From Luteimonas arsenica (GTDB lineage: Bacteria; Pseudomonadota; Gammaproteobacteria; Xanthomonadales; Xanthomonadaceae), in contig NZ_SJRW01000001.1 of the NCBI RefSeq assembly GCF_004352825.1, positions 310,001 through 374,000 of the forward strand: 64,000 nt of DNA, given 5' to 3'. The translations under genes and the position numbers were made by a program. Each line of letters begins with the position of its first letter. Within the stretch, counting starts at the first letter, position 1. Positions 44,662-53,116 of this stretch are shown in pieces. The notes under the pieces were generated by a model, which was given only the letters and a program-made list of their open reading frames with translations, was not told the origin of the DNA and searched no databases.

Positions 44662-47277
44662 TTATGCGGCCGTCGACGCCGCCAGGAAATCCTGCGCGAA
44701 GCGCTGCAGCACGCCGCCCGCGGCGTAGACCTGCACGTCCTCGTCGGAGTCGAGGCGACAGGTCACCGGCACATCGGTCGTCGACCCGTCCCGACGGTGG
44801 ATCACCAGGGTCAGCGTCGCGCCCGGTGCCGGCGTTCCGGCCACGTCGAAGGTCTCGCTGCCGTCGATGCCGAGCGTCAGCCGCGTCGTGCCCGGCTTGA
44901 ACTCCAGCGGCAGCACGCCCATGCCGACCAGGTTGGTGCGATGGATGCGTTCGAAGCCCTCGGCCACGATCGCCTCCACGCCGGCCAGGCGCACGCCCTT
45001 GGCGGCCCAGTCGCGGCTCGAACCCTGGCCGTAGTCGGCGCCGGCGATGATCACCAGCGGCTGGCCGCGCTCCATGTAGGTTTCGATGGCTTCCCACATG
45101 CGGGTGACGGTGCCTTCCGGCTCGATCCGCGCCAGCGAGCCCTGGCGCACGCTGCCGTCTTCGTTGCGCACCATTTCGTTGAGCAGCTTCGGATTGGCGA
45201 AGGTCGCGCGCTGCGCGGTCAGGTGGTCGCCGCGGTGGGTGGCGTAGGAATTGAAGTCCTCTTCGGGCAGGCCCATCTTCGCCAGGTATTCGCCGGCGGC
45301 GCTGGACGCCATGATCGCGTTCGAGGGCGAGAGGTGGTCGGTGGTGATGTTGTCGCCGAGCACCGCCAGCGGACGCATGCCCTTGAGCGTGCGCTCGCCG
45401 GCCAGCGCGCCCTCCCAGTATGGCGGGCGGCGGATGTAGGTCGACATCGGACGCCAGTCGTACAGCGGCTCCACCCGGCTGCCGTCGTCCACCGCGATGC
45501 GGAACATCGGCTCGTACACGCGGCGGAACTGCTCTGGCTTGACGCTGGCCTTGACCACCGCGTCGATTTCCTCGTCCGTCGGCCAGATGTCCTTGAGCGT
45601 GACGGGATTGCCTTCTGCGTCGGTGCCCAGCGCGTCCTTCTCGATGTCGAAGCGCACGGTGCCGGCGATCGCATAGGCGATCACCAGCGGCGGCGAGGCC
45701 AGGAAGGCCTGCTTGGCGTAAGGATGGATGCGGCCGTCGAAGTTGCGGTTGCCCGACAGCACCGCCACCGCGTACAGGTCGCGGTCGATGACTTCCTGCT
45801 GGATCGCAGGATCCAGCGCGCCGGACATGCCGTTGCAGGTGGTGCAGGCGAAACCGACGATGCCGAAGCCGAGCTGCTCCAGCTCCGGCAGCAGCTTCGC
45901 TTCTTCCAGGTACAGCTGCACCGCGCGCGAGCCCGGTGCCAGCGAGGTCTTCACCCAGGGCTTGCGCGTGAGCCCGCGCGCGTTGGCGTTGCGCGCCAGC
46001 AGCGCGGCGGCGATCACGTTGCGCGGGTTGGAGGTGTTGGTGCAGCTGGTGATGGCGGCGATGATCACCGCGCCGTCGGGCAGCAGGCCCTCGGCTTCCT
46101 GCGCACGCGCGGCGTCGAGGTTGCCGGCGATGCCGCGCTCGGCGAGGTCGCTGACCGGCAGCCGGCGGTGCGGGTTCGACGGGCCGGCCATGTTGCGCAC
46201 CACGCTCGACAGGTCGAAGTGCAGCGTGCGCTCGTACCGCGCGTCGGCGAGGTCGCTGGCCCACAGCCCGGCGGTCTTCGCGTAGGTCTCGACCAGCGCC
46301 ACCTGCTCGTCGCTGCGCCCGGTCAGGCGCAGGTAGTCGAGGGTGTTGTCGTCGATGAAGAACATCGCCGCGGTCGCGCCGTATTCCGGCGCCATGTTGG
46401 AAATCGTGGCGCGGTCGCCGATGGTCAGCGCCGCGGCACCTTCGCCGTGGAATTCCAGATAGGCACCGACCACCTTCTGCTGGCGCAGGAATTCGGTCAG
46501 CGCCAGCACCACGTCGGTGGCGGTGATGCCGGGCTGCGGCTTCCCGGCCAGTTCGACGCCGACGATTTCCGGCGTGCGCATCCACGAGGCACGGCCGAGC
46601 ATCACGTTCTCCGCCTCCAGGCCGCCGACGCCGATCGCGATCACCCCCAGCGCATCCACGTGCGGGGTATGGCTGTCGGTGCCCACGCAGGTATCCGGGA
46701 ACGCGACGCCGTCCTGCGTGTAGATCACCGGCGACATTTTCTCCAGGTTGATCTGGTGCATGATCCCGTTGCCCGGCGGAATCACGTCGACGTTGCGGAA
46801 GGCTTTCTTCGTCCAGTCGATGAAATCGAAGCGGTCGGCGTTGCGGCGGTCTTCGATTTCCCGGTTCTTTTCGAATGCGCCGGGATCGAAACCGCCGCAT
46901 TCCACCGCCAGCGAGTGGTCGACGATCAGCTGCACCGGCACCACCGGATTGACCTTGGCCGGGTCGCCGCCCTGGTCGGCGATGGCGTCGCGCAGGCCGG
47001 CCAGGTCGACCAGCGCGGTCTGGCCGAGGATGTCGTGGCAGACCACGCGCGCAGGGAACCAGGGGAAATCCAGGTCGCGGCGGCGCTCGATCAGCTGCAG
47101 CAGGTAATCGTCGATCCGCGCGGGTTCGGCGCGGCGGACGATGTTCTCGGCGTGCACGCGGGCGGTGTAGGGCAGGCCGTCCCAGGCACCGGGGCGCAGC
47201 GCCTCCACTGCCTCGCGGGCGTCGAACCAGTCGAGCGAGGTTCCGGGAAGGGGCTTGCGATGCTTGCTGTTGGTCAT
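44662..47277 (-). CDS. acnD: Fe/S-dependent 2-methylisocitrate dehydratase
   Basis: Dehydrates 2-methylcitrate to trans-2-methylaconitate, with PrpF finishing the step. 871 residues with aconitase signatures: SCTNTSNPR and CTTCNGMSG supply the three [4Fe-4S] cysteines; GTDSHTPHVDALG and GRASWMRTPE are also present, and the swivel domain has ADYGQGSSRDWAAKG. The variant sequences and the neighbouring prpF point to AcnD rather than AcnA. The ATG at 47277 (MTNSKHRKPLPG) is used; a GTG three codons earlier is possible. No prpBC precede it; the region upstream is an AT-richer gap facing an HTH gene. Confidence 0.94.
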   Translation of the reverse strand: MTNSKHRKPLPGTSLDWFDAREAVEALRPGAWDGLPYTARVHAENIVRRAEPARIDDYLLQLIERRRDLDFPWFPARVVCHDILGQTALVDLAGLRDAIADQGGDPAKVNPVVPVQLIVDHSLAVECGGFDPGAFEKNREIEDRRNADRFDFIDWTKKAFRNVDVIPPGNGIMHQINLEKMSPVIYTQDGVAFPDTCVGTDSHTPHVDALGVIAIGVGGLEAENVMLGRASWMRTPEIVGVELAGKPQPGITATDVVLALTEFLRQQKVVGAYLEFHGEGAAALTIGDRATISNMAPEYGATAAMFFIDDNTLDYLRLTGRSDEQVALVETYAKTAGLWASDLADARYERTLHFDLSSVVRNMAGPSNPHRRLPVSDLAERGIAGNLDAARAQEAEGLLPDGAVIIAAITSCTNTSNPRNVIAAALLARNANARGLTRKPWVKTSLAPGSRAVQLYLEEAKLLPELEQLGFGIVGFACTTCNGMSGALDPAIQQEVIDRDLYAVAVLSGNRNFDGRIHPYAKQAFLASPPLVIAYAIAGTVRFDIEKDALGTDAEGNPVTLKDIWPTDEEIDAVVKASVKPEQFRRVYEPMFRIAVDDGSRVEPLYDWRPMSTYIRRPPYWEGALAGERTLKGMRPLAVLGDNITTDHLSPSNAIMASSAAGEYLAKMGLPEEDFNSYATHRGDHLTAQRATFANPKLLNEMVRNEDGSVRQGSLARIEPEGTVTRMWEAIETYMERGQPLVIIAGADYGQGSSRDWAAKGVRLAGVEAIVAEGFERIHRTNLVGMGVLPLEFKPGTTRLTLGIDGSETFDVAGTPAPGATLTLVIHRRDGSTTDVPVTCRLDSDEDVQVYAAGGVLQRFAQDFLAASTAA

Positions 47278-47532
47278 GGCTGGCACGGGGGTGGGCGGGA
47301 AACGCCCATTATATCGCCGCGCCGGCCTTGCCCTGGATCAATGCGCGGCCCGGGCGCTCGGGCAGCATGGTCTCGGGGGCCGCGTTGTTTTCTGTCATGA
47401 CCTTCGCCGCGGCGATCTGGATAATCCTCCACAAGGTTTCCTGATTGACGATTGTTTATCTTTCCATTGGACGGAATTTGTATTCGAACATAAACTGCGT
47501 CATTCCCCCGGATAAATACGGAGTGACGACTG
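47278..47532. promoter_or_regulatory. Divergent intergenic region (acnD / HTH gene)
   Basis: 255 bases with an AT-rich section from about 47400. On the plus strand TTGGAC (47467-47472) and TAAACT lie about 18 bases apart and could be a promoter for the HTH gene; the match is modest. A second TTGACG near 47443 lacks a good -10. No clear palindrome for the HTH protein was found, and no promoter for acnD could be fixed. Confidence 0.3.
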
Positions 47533-47964
47533 GTGGCAAATCTCGCAAGCGTCCTGAAAGCCGAAATCGCCCGCCTGGCCCGCAAGGAAACCAAGGCCCA
47601 GCTCGACCCCCTGCGCAAGGCCAATGTCGGCTACCGGCGCGACATCGCCGCGCTCAAGCGCGAGGTGGCGCAGCTTTCGCGCCAGCTCAAGTCCGCGTCG
47701 AAGCCGGCGAGGAAGTCCCAGGCCGAACCCGAGGATGGCCGCAAGCTCCGCTTCCAGGCCAAGGGCCTGAAATCGCACCGCGAGAAGCTGGGCCTGTCGG
47801 CCGCCGAATACGGTGCGCTGGCCGGCGTCAGCGCGCAGTCGATCTACAACTGGGAAGCCGGCAAGTCGACCCCGCGCCAGGCGCAGGTGGCCGCGCTGGC
47901 CGAACTGCGTGGCATGGGCAAGCGCGAGGCCGCGAAGCGGCTGGAAGGCGCCGCGGCGGAATAA
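47533..47964 (+). CDS. XRE-type helix-turn-helix protein with basic helical N-terminus
   Basis: 143 residues. The first 65 form a charged helix (AEIARLARKETKAQ, DIAALKREVAQLSRQL), probably a coiled coil for dimerisation; a Lys/Ser linker follows; residues 75-130 are an HTH of the XRE type (LKSHREKLGLSAAEYGALAG, SAQSIYNWEAGKSTPRQ). The start is GTG at 47533 with GGAG ten bases upstream. Such proteins occur widely in this family as single genes with no assigned target. It ends 46 bases before the convergent gltS. Confidence 0.85.
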   Translation: MANLASVLKAEIARLARKETKAQLDPLRKANVGYRRDIAALKREVAQLSRQLKSASKPARKSQAEPEDGRKLRFQAKGLKSHREKLGLSAAEYGALAGVSAQSIYNWEAGKSTPRQAQVAALAELRGMGKREAAKRLEGAAAE

Positions 47965-48010
47965 TAATCCGCGAGGCAAGGCGCGGCCGCCATGCCGGGC
48001 GCGCGGACGC

Positions 48011-49240
48011 TCAGCGCGCCAGCAGGCCGATCACCAGCGCGTTGACCAGGTCGATCACGAAGCCGCAGACCAGCGGTACCACGAGGAAGGCCCGCGGTGC
48101 CGCGCCGTATTCGCGCGCCACCGCCGTCATGTTCGCCACCGCGGTGGCGGTGGAGCCGAGCGCGATGCCGCCGAAGCCGGAGCAAATCACCGCCGCCTCG
48201 TAGTCGCGGCCCATCGCCCGGAACACCACGAACACGGTGAAGGCGACCACCATCGCGACCTGCAGCGCCATCGCCACCGCGATGAAGCCCAGCATCGGCT
48301 GCAGCACCCACAGCTGCAGCCCCATCAGGGCCATGGTCAGGAACAGGCCCAGGCACATGTCCGAGATCAGCGCGATCCCGGGCTGCATCTCGTTGAAGCG
48401 CCACATCCGGCCGCCCTCGGGCGCGACCAGGTCGCCCACCGCGCGCAGCGCGATGCCGCCGAGCAGGCAGCCGACGAAGGCGGGCAGGGTGATCCCGGCA
48501 CCTTCGATCAGCCCGCCGATGGCATGGCCGAGCATCAGCGCCACGTTGAGCCAGAACAGCGCCAGCAGCACGGCGTGGTAGTCGAGCGTGGTGCGCGATT
48601 CATCGCCGTACAGCAGGCCGACCTCGAGCTCCGCGTCGGCCGACGGCATCACCGGGCGCTGCCGGATCAGCCAGCCGGCGATCGGGCCGCCGATCACGCA
48701 GGCGGAGATCAGCCCGATCATGTTCGCGGCCAGGCCAAGCTCGGCCGCGTCCTCGATGCCGAGCACATCGGTGAAGTGCGGCGCCCAGGCCAGGGTGGTG
48801 CCCACGCCGCCGGTCAGCGAGATCGAGCCCACCATCAGCCCCGCGCGCGGATCCATGCCGAACAGGCCGGCCAGGGCCATGCCCAGCCCGTTCTGCATCA
48901 CGATGAAGACCGTCGCCAGCAGCGCCAGCACCACCAGCAGGCGCCCACCGGAGGCCAGTTCGCGCACGTTCGAGTTCAGGCCCAGCGCGGCGAAGAAATA
49001 CAGCAGCAGGAGGTCGCGCATGCCCAGGTCGAATTCCACCCGCAGGCCCGCGCCGTAGTACAGCGCGCAGACCACCGTCGCGCACAGCACGCCGCCGACC
49101 ACGGGCTCGGGAATGCCGTAGCGGCGCAGCACGCCGACGCGCGCGGCAAGTCCCTTGCCCACGAACAGCAGCAGGATGGCGAGCGTGATGCTGACGAAGG
49201 CGTCGAACGAGAGCGTGCCGTCGACGATGGCGTGAGGCAT
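48011..49240 (-). CDS. gltS: Sodium/glutamate symporter
   Basis: 409 residues, ten or more membrane helices in two inverted halves. Re-entrant loop motifs SISLTGGVGTTLAWAP in the first half and CSGFGGIALGSTATAVANM in the second are the GltS hallmark. It imports glutamate with sodium. Transcribed towards the HTH gene, and divergent from the MaoC-Pta gene across 172 bases. The N-terminus MPHAIVDGTLSFDAF is the usual short periplasmic lead. Confidence 0.93.
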   Translation of the reverse strand: MPHAIVDGTLSFDAFVSITLAILLLFVGKGLAARVGVLRRYGIPEPVVGGVLCATVVCALYYGAGLRVEFDLGMRDLLLLYFFAALGLNSNVRELASGGRLLVVLALLATVFIVMQNGLGMALAGLFGMDPRAGLMVGSISLTGGVGTTLAWAPHFTDVLGIEDAAELGLAANMIGLISACVIGGPIAGWLIRQRPVMPSADAELEVGLLYGDESRTTLDYHAVLLALFWLNVALMLGHAIGGLIEGAGITLPAFVGCLLGGIALRAVGDLVAPEGGRMWRFNEMQPGIALISDMCLGLFLTMALMGLQLWVLQPMLGFIAVAMALQVAMVVAFTVFVVFRAMGRDYEAAVICSGFGGIALGSTATAVANMTAVAREYGAAPRAFLVVPLVCGFVIDLVNALVIGLLAR

Positions 49241-49412
49241 GGTGGGTTCCGGCCGGGCAGGCAGGCCCCCGGCTACTCACGAGCCATTGTGCCGGACGAC
49301 CGCGCGCGGCGAGCGGATTGACGCCTGTCATTGTCCCGTGCGCCCGCAGCCGCGACACTGCCCGGGTCGCGCCACCCGCGCGGCCAACCCGCCCATCGCC
49401 CAAGGGACCCCG

Positions 49413-50828
49413 ATGACCGCAGATGCCCCGGCGCTCGACACCCTCCGCAACCGCACCTTCGACGAGATCGCCGTCGGCGACAGCGCCAGCATCGCGCGCA
49501 CGCTGACCCGCGAAGACCTGCGCATGTTCGCCCTGCTGGCGGGCAAGGCCGTCGAGGATCCCGCCAACGACGGCGGTGCGCCCGCCGCGCAGGACACCGT
49601 GGCCCTGGGCATGTGGGCCGGCGCCTGGCTGGCGGCGCTGCTGGGCACGCGCCTGCCGGGCCCGGGCACGGTGTACCGGCGCCAGGCGCTGCGCTACAGC
49701 GGGCCGCTGTCGGCCGGCGACACGCTCACGCTGCGCGTCGAGGTGAGCTCGAAGGACGAGGCCAGCCGCGCCGTGGTGCTGGACTGTCGCGGCAGCAACC
49801 AGGACGGCGAGACCGTGGTCGAGGGCGAGGTCGAAGTGCTGGCGCAGGACGAGCGCATCGAGCGCGGCCGCCTGGCGCTTCCCGACATCAATACCAGCGA
49901 CGCCAACGGCAACGACGGCCTCGCCCGCCTGCTGGCGCATGTCGCAAGCCTGGAGCCGGTGCGTGCGGCGATCGTGCATCCCTGCGATGCGCTCAGCCTG
50001 TCCGCGGCGCTGGACGTGCGTGATGCCGGGCTGGTGGAGCCGGTGCTGGTGGCCCCGCGCGCGCGCCTTGAAGCCGCGGCGAAGGAGGCGGGCCTCGACA
50101 TTTCCGGCCTCGCCATCGAGGACGTCGCCCACAGCCACGCCGCCGCCGTGCGCGCCGCCGAGCTCGCGCGCGGCGGCGACGTCGAAATCCTGATCAAGGG
50201 CAGCCTGCACACCGACGAGCTGATGTCGGCGGTGGTGTCGTCGGCCGGTGGCCTTCGCACCAAGCGCCGCGTCAGTCATTGCTTCGTGATGCAGACGCCG
50301 CACTACCCGCGGCCGTTCATCGTCACCGACGCCGCGGTCAACCTTGCGCCCGACCTGCTGCAGAAGGCCGACATCGTCCAGAACGCGATCTACCTGTCGC
50401 ACGTGATCGGCGTGGCCAGGCCGAAGGTGGCGATCCTGGCGGCGGTGGAAACGGTCAACCCCTCGATGCCGGCCACGCTCGACGCCGCCGCGCTGTGCAA
50501 GATGGCCGACCGCGGCCAGATCACCGGCGGCGTGCTCGACGGCCCGCTGGCCTTCGACAACGCGGTGTCGATGGCGGCCGCGCAGACCAAGGGCATCGAA
50601 TCACCGGTGGCCGGCCAGGCCGACATCCTGGTGGTGCCGGACCTGGAAAGCGGCAACATGCTGGCCAAGCAGCTGATGTACATGGGCCAGGCGGCGAGCG
50701 CCGGCATCGTGCTGGGCGCGAAGGTGCCGGTGGTGCTGACCAGCCGCGCCGACGCGCGCGACTCGCGCATGGCCTCCTGCGCCATCGCGCTGATGCTGGC
50801 CCACCACAACCGGCAGAGCCCGCCGTGA
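49413..50828 (+). CDS. Fusion of a MaoC-like hotdog domain and phosphate acetyl/butyryltransferase
   Basis: 471 residues. The N-terminal 155 residues are a MaoC-type hotdog domain (RTFDEIAVGDSASIARTLT, LLGTRLPGPGTVY). The C-terminal part (about 170-465) is a PTA_PTB enzyme that swaps acyl groups between CoA and phosphate (PCDALSLSAALDVRDAG, DLESGNMLAKQL). In most MaoC hydratases the helix after RE/QDIxxFAxxSG carries DxNPxH; here it reads GKAVEDPANDGG with no histidine, so hydratase activity is doubtful. AGGGA lies before the ATG at 49413. It ends in a GTGA overlap with ackA; together they make acetyl phosphate and ATP. Confidence 0.9.
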   Translation: MTADAPALDTLRNRTFDEIAVGDSASIARTLTREDLRMFALLAGKAVEDPANDGGAPAAQDTVALGMWAGAWLAALLGTRLPGPGTVYRRQALRYSGPLSAGDTLTLRVEVSSKDEASRAVVLDCRGSNQDGETVVEGEVEVLAQDERIERGRLALPDINTSDANGNDGLARLLAHVASLEPVRAAIVHPCDALSLSAALDVRDAGLVEPVLVAPRARLEAAAKEAGLDISGLAIEDVAHSHAAAVRAAELARGGDVEILIKGSLHTDELMSAVVSSAGGLRTKRRVSHCFVMQTPHYPRPFIVTDAAVNLAPDLLQKADIVQNAIYLSHVIGVARPKVAILAAVETVNPSMPATLDAAALCKMADRGQITGGVLDGPLAFDNAVSMAAAQTKGIESPVAGQADILVVPDLESGNMLAKQLMYMGQAASAGIVLGAKVPVVLTSRADARDSRMASCAIALMLAHHNRQSPP

Positions 50829-52054
50829 GCGCGCAGCCCGTGGCGCCGCCGGTGGAATCCTCCGGCGCCGACCTGGTGGTGGTGCTCAACTGCGGCTCGT
50901 CGAGCATCAAGTTCGCCGTCTACGACAGCGGCATCGACCCGCTGCCGCGCAAGGCGCTGTGGAACGGCAAGGTGCAGGGCATCGGCGGCCCGTCGCCGGA
51001 CTTCGGCGAGAGCGGCGTGGAGCCCTTCGCGATCGATCTCGATGCCGGAAAGCCCTACACCGGCGCGCTGGCGCTGATCCGCGACCGCATCCTCGCGCGC
51101 CTGGCCGGTCGGCGCGTGGGCGCGGTCGCGCACCGCGTGGTGCACGGCGGCAGCAAGTACTTCAAACCGGTGCGCGTGGATGCCGGCGTGCTCGACGACC
51201 TGCGCGGCTACATCCCGCTGGCGCCGCTGCACCAGCCCTTCGCGCTGGAGGCGGTCGCCATCCTGCTGCGCGAGTACCCGCGCCTGCCGCAGGTGGCCTG
51301 CTTCGACACCGGCTTCCACCACACGATCCCGAAGGTCGAACAGATCCTGCCCCTGCCCTGGGACGCCTGGGAGCGCGGCGTGCGCCGCTACGGCTTCCAC
51401 GGCCTGTCGTATGCCTACATGGCCACCGCGCTGCCCGAACGCCACGGCGACGCCGCGCGCGGCCGCACCATCGTCGCCCACCTGGGCAGCGGCGCCAGCC
51501 TGTGCGCGATGCGGGATCTGCAGAGCGTCGCCACCACCATGGGCTTCTCCGCGCTCGACGGCCTGATGATGGGCACGCGCACCGGTGCACTGGATCCCGG
51601 TGCGGTGATCTACCTGATGGAGATCGAGAAGCTCAGCCTGGAAGACGTGGGGCAGATGCTGTACCACCGCTCGGGGCTGCTCGGCGTGTCCGGGATTTCG
51701 TCCGAGCCGCGGGTGATCGTGAAGCACGAGGACGAGGAAGGCGAAGCCGGCGAACGCGCACGGATCGCGCTGGCGCTGTACGTGCGCCGCATCGTGCGCG
51801 AGATCGGCGCGATGGCCGCGGTATTGGGTGGCCTGGACATGCTGGTGTTCACTGCCGGCGTGGGCGAGCACAACGCCTTCATCCGCGAGCGCGTGTGCAG
51901 GGACCTGGCCTTCCTGGGCGTGGAGCTGGAAGAGGCCGCGAACGAGGCAAATGCAGCGGTGATCTCCGCCCCCGGCAGCCGCGTCCTGGTGGCGGTGGAG
52001 CCCACCAATGAAGAGTGGATCGCGGCAAGGCAAGCACTGGCCGCCATTGCCTGA
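50825..52054 (+). CDS. ackA: Acetate kinase
   Basis: Transfers phosphate between acetyl phosphate and ADP. 409 residues of the ASKHA fold: LNCGSSSIKF near residue 19, HRVVHGGSKYF, DTGFHHTIP, RRYGFHGLSY, AHLGSGAS and FTAGVGEHN. All catalytic positions look intact; the usual GNGAS is GSGAS. The start is GTG overlapping the Pta stop (GTGA). Butyrate or propionate kinase activity cannot be excluded because the partner is of the PTA_PTB type. Confidence 0.93.
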   Translation: MSAQPVAPPVESSGADLVVVLNCGSSSIKFAVYDSGIDPLPRKALWNGKVQGIGGPSPDFGESGVEPFAIDLDAGKPYTGALALIRDRILARLAGRRVGAVAHRVVHGGSKYFKPVRVDAGVLDDLRGYIPLAPLHQPFALEAVAILLREYPRLPQVACFDTGFHHTIPKVEQILPLPWDAWERGVRRYGFHGLSYAYMATALPERHGDAARGRTIVAHLGSGASLCAMRDLQSVATTMGFSALDGLMMGTRTGALDPGAVIYLMEIEKLSLEDVGQMLYHRSGLLGVSGISSEPRVIVKHEDEEGEAGERARIALALYVRRIVREIGAMAAVLGGLDMLVFTAGVGEHNAFIRERVCRDLAFLGVELEEAANEANAAVISAPGSRVLVAVEPTNEEWIAARQALAAIA

Positions 52055-52055
52055 C

Positions 52056-52087
52056 TGTCGGGGCCCCCATGTGTCGGGGCCCCCATG
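52056..52087 (+). repeat. Tandem 16-bp direct repeat
   Basis: TGTCGGGGCCCCCATG occurs twice without spacing (52056-52071 and 52072-52087), directly between the ackA stop and the following REP element. Each unit holds the palindrome GGGGCCCC. Probably a local duplication; no function is apparent. Confidence 0.8.
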
Positions 52088-52137
52088 CCTGTGGGAGCCG
52101 CTATAGCGGCGATCGTGGCCATGGCCGCTCCCACAGG
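52088..52137. repeat. REP doublet, GTGGGAGC type
   Basis: CCTGTGGGAGC (52088-52098) and GCTCCCACAGG (52127-52137) are perfect inverted arms; inside are GCCGC-TATA-GCGGC and GGCC-AT-GGCC palindromes. Same design as the element at 28075 but with a GTGGGAGC head and shorter arms, so a related REP class. It lies between ackA and bolA. Confidence 0.75.
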
Positions 52138-52159
52138 TCCGGCGCGCCATAATGGCGCC

Positions 52160-52471
52160 ATGACCACCAAGATCGACCGCATCCAGGCCGCCCTCCAGGC
52201 CCTGTCCCCCAGCCATCTCGAAGTGCTGGACGAAAGCCACATGCACAGCCGCGGGCTTGAAACCCACTACAAGGCCGTGATCGCCAGCGAGGCCTTCGCC
52301 GGCAAGACCGCCGTGCGTCGCCACCAGGCCGTCTATGCCGCGCTGGGCGGGCTGATGGGCGAGATCCACGCGCTGGCGCTGCATACCTATACGCCGGAGG
52401 AGTGGGCGGAGCAGGGGGCGGCGCCGGATTCGCCGCGGTGCATGGGTGGCAGCAAGCACGACAAGGCCTGA
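52160..52471 (+). CDS. bolA: BolA-family protein
   Basis: 103 residues. The class II KH-like BolA core runs from about 5 to 85, with PSHLEVLDESHMHSRG and the FxGKTxxxRHQ-type sequence FAGKTAVRRHQAVYAALG; the C-terminal HALALHTYTPEEW is the usual end. Family members bind monothiol glutaredoxins with a [2Fe-2S] cluster and act as regulators. His in HMH and in HTYT are likely cluster ligands. The ATG at 52160 is the only good start. The last 20 residues are variable. Confidence 0.92.
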   Translation: MTTKIDRIQAALQALSPSHLEVLDESHMHSRGLETHYKAVIASEAFAGKTAVRRHQAVYAALGGLMGEIHALALHTYTPEEWAEQGAAPDSPRCMGGSKHDKA

Positions 52472-52524
52472 TGCCGCCGGGCCGGCCGGTGCTCGCTGGC
52501 AAGACTGGCAGCGGAGGGAATGAG

Positions 52525-52704
52525 ATGAAGAGCAGGCCCAATGACGACGCCATGGCCGACCTGTACCGCGATGACCCGGCATTGGCGCTCGCAGTCATTG
52601 CTGCGATCCATGAAGACGGGGACCGGGACGAGCTGCTGACCGTGCTCCGCCAGATGGCCCAAGCCTCCGGCGGTGTCCAGGCAGCGGCGAAAGAACACAC
52701 CTGA
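52525..52704 (+). CDS. Antitoxin-like protein, clipped before its helix-turn-helix
   Basis: 59 residues with a GGAGG ribosome-binding site. The core DDPALALAVIAAIHEDGDRDELLTV resembles the N-terminal half of probable addiction-module antidote proteins (HigA-like), which normally continue for about 35 more residues with a DNA-binding HTH after GG. Here the frame stops after GGVQAAAKEHT, and no HTH continues in the other frames. No RelE-type toxin gene is adjacent. Best read as a remnant, though a functional short protein cannot be excluded. Confidence 0.55.
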   Translation: MKSRPNDDAMADLYRDDPALALAVIAAIHEDGDRDELLTVLRQMAQASGGVQAAAKEHT

Positions 52705-52823
52705 TCCGCCCTGGCCTCAGCGGCCTGTAGTGGCCGTTCCCGCGTTGTCTAGAGGGGTTTGCGCGTTGCCCCGGTTGGATGAGGCGTGCATGCCTTAGCC
52801 CAGTGCCCGGTGCATGGACACAG

Positions 52824-52849
52824 AAAAGCCCGCGTCGATGGCGGGTTTT
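52824..52849 (-). terminator. Bidirectional hairpin terminator after tRNA-Met
   Basis: AAAGCCCGC / GCGGGTTTT pair around a seven-base loop. T-runs lie on both sides, so it can stop the minus-strand tRNA transcript and plus-strand readthrough from the antitoxin-like gene. It lies 34 bases beyond the tRNA 3' end. The remaining sequence 52705-52823 has no gene; it holds a degraded REP-like CCTGTAGTGGCCGTTCC near 52732. Confidence 0.75.
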
Positions 52850-52882
52850 CGTCGTTTAACTTGTTGTTTTTATTGGAAAATA

Positions 52883-52959
52883 TGGTGGCTATGGGTGGAC
52901 TCGAACCACCGACCCCAGCATTATGAGTGCTGTGCTCTAACCGGCTGAGCTACATAGCC
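52883..52959 (-). tRNA. tRNA-Met (anticodon CAU, elongator)
   Basis: 77 nucleotides including an encoded CCA. Acceptor arm GGCTATG pairs with CATAGCC; the D arm contains AGCTCAGCCGGTTAGAGC; the anticodon arm is CAGCA-CTCATAA-TGCTG; the T arm contains GGTTCGAGTCC. The first acceptor pair is G-C and the sequence follows E. coli elongator tRNA-Met, not the initiator. tRNA-Ile with lysidine also has a CAU gene, but its body differs. Confidence 0.95.
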
Positions 52960-53116
52960 ATGGGGTCCGCACGCGCTGGGCGCGGCGAGCCCGCAATTGT
53001 CCACTGGCCGGTCCCCGGCGTCAAATCCCCGGCCGCGGCTTGTCGCCCCCGGCGGCGCGTGGCAGAGTCGGTCGCAGTGACGCTGGAAGCGTCGAAAGAC
53101 CTCAGGAGTCCGCATC

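Noticed and set aside
52056..52137. Possible short CRISPR array
   Set aside because: Only two abutting 16-base units without spacers, beside a REP element; no cas genes in the window.
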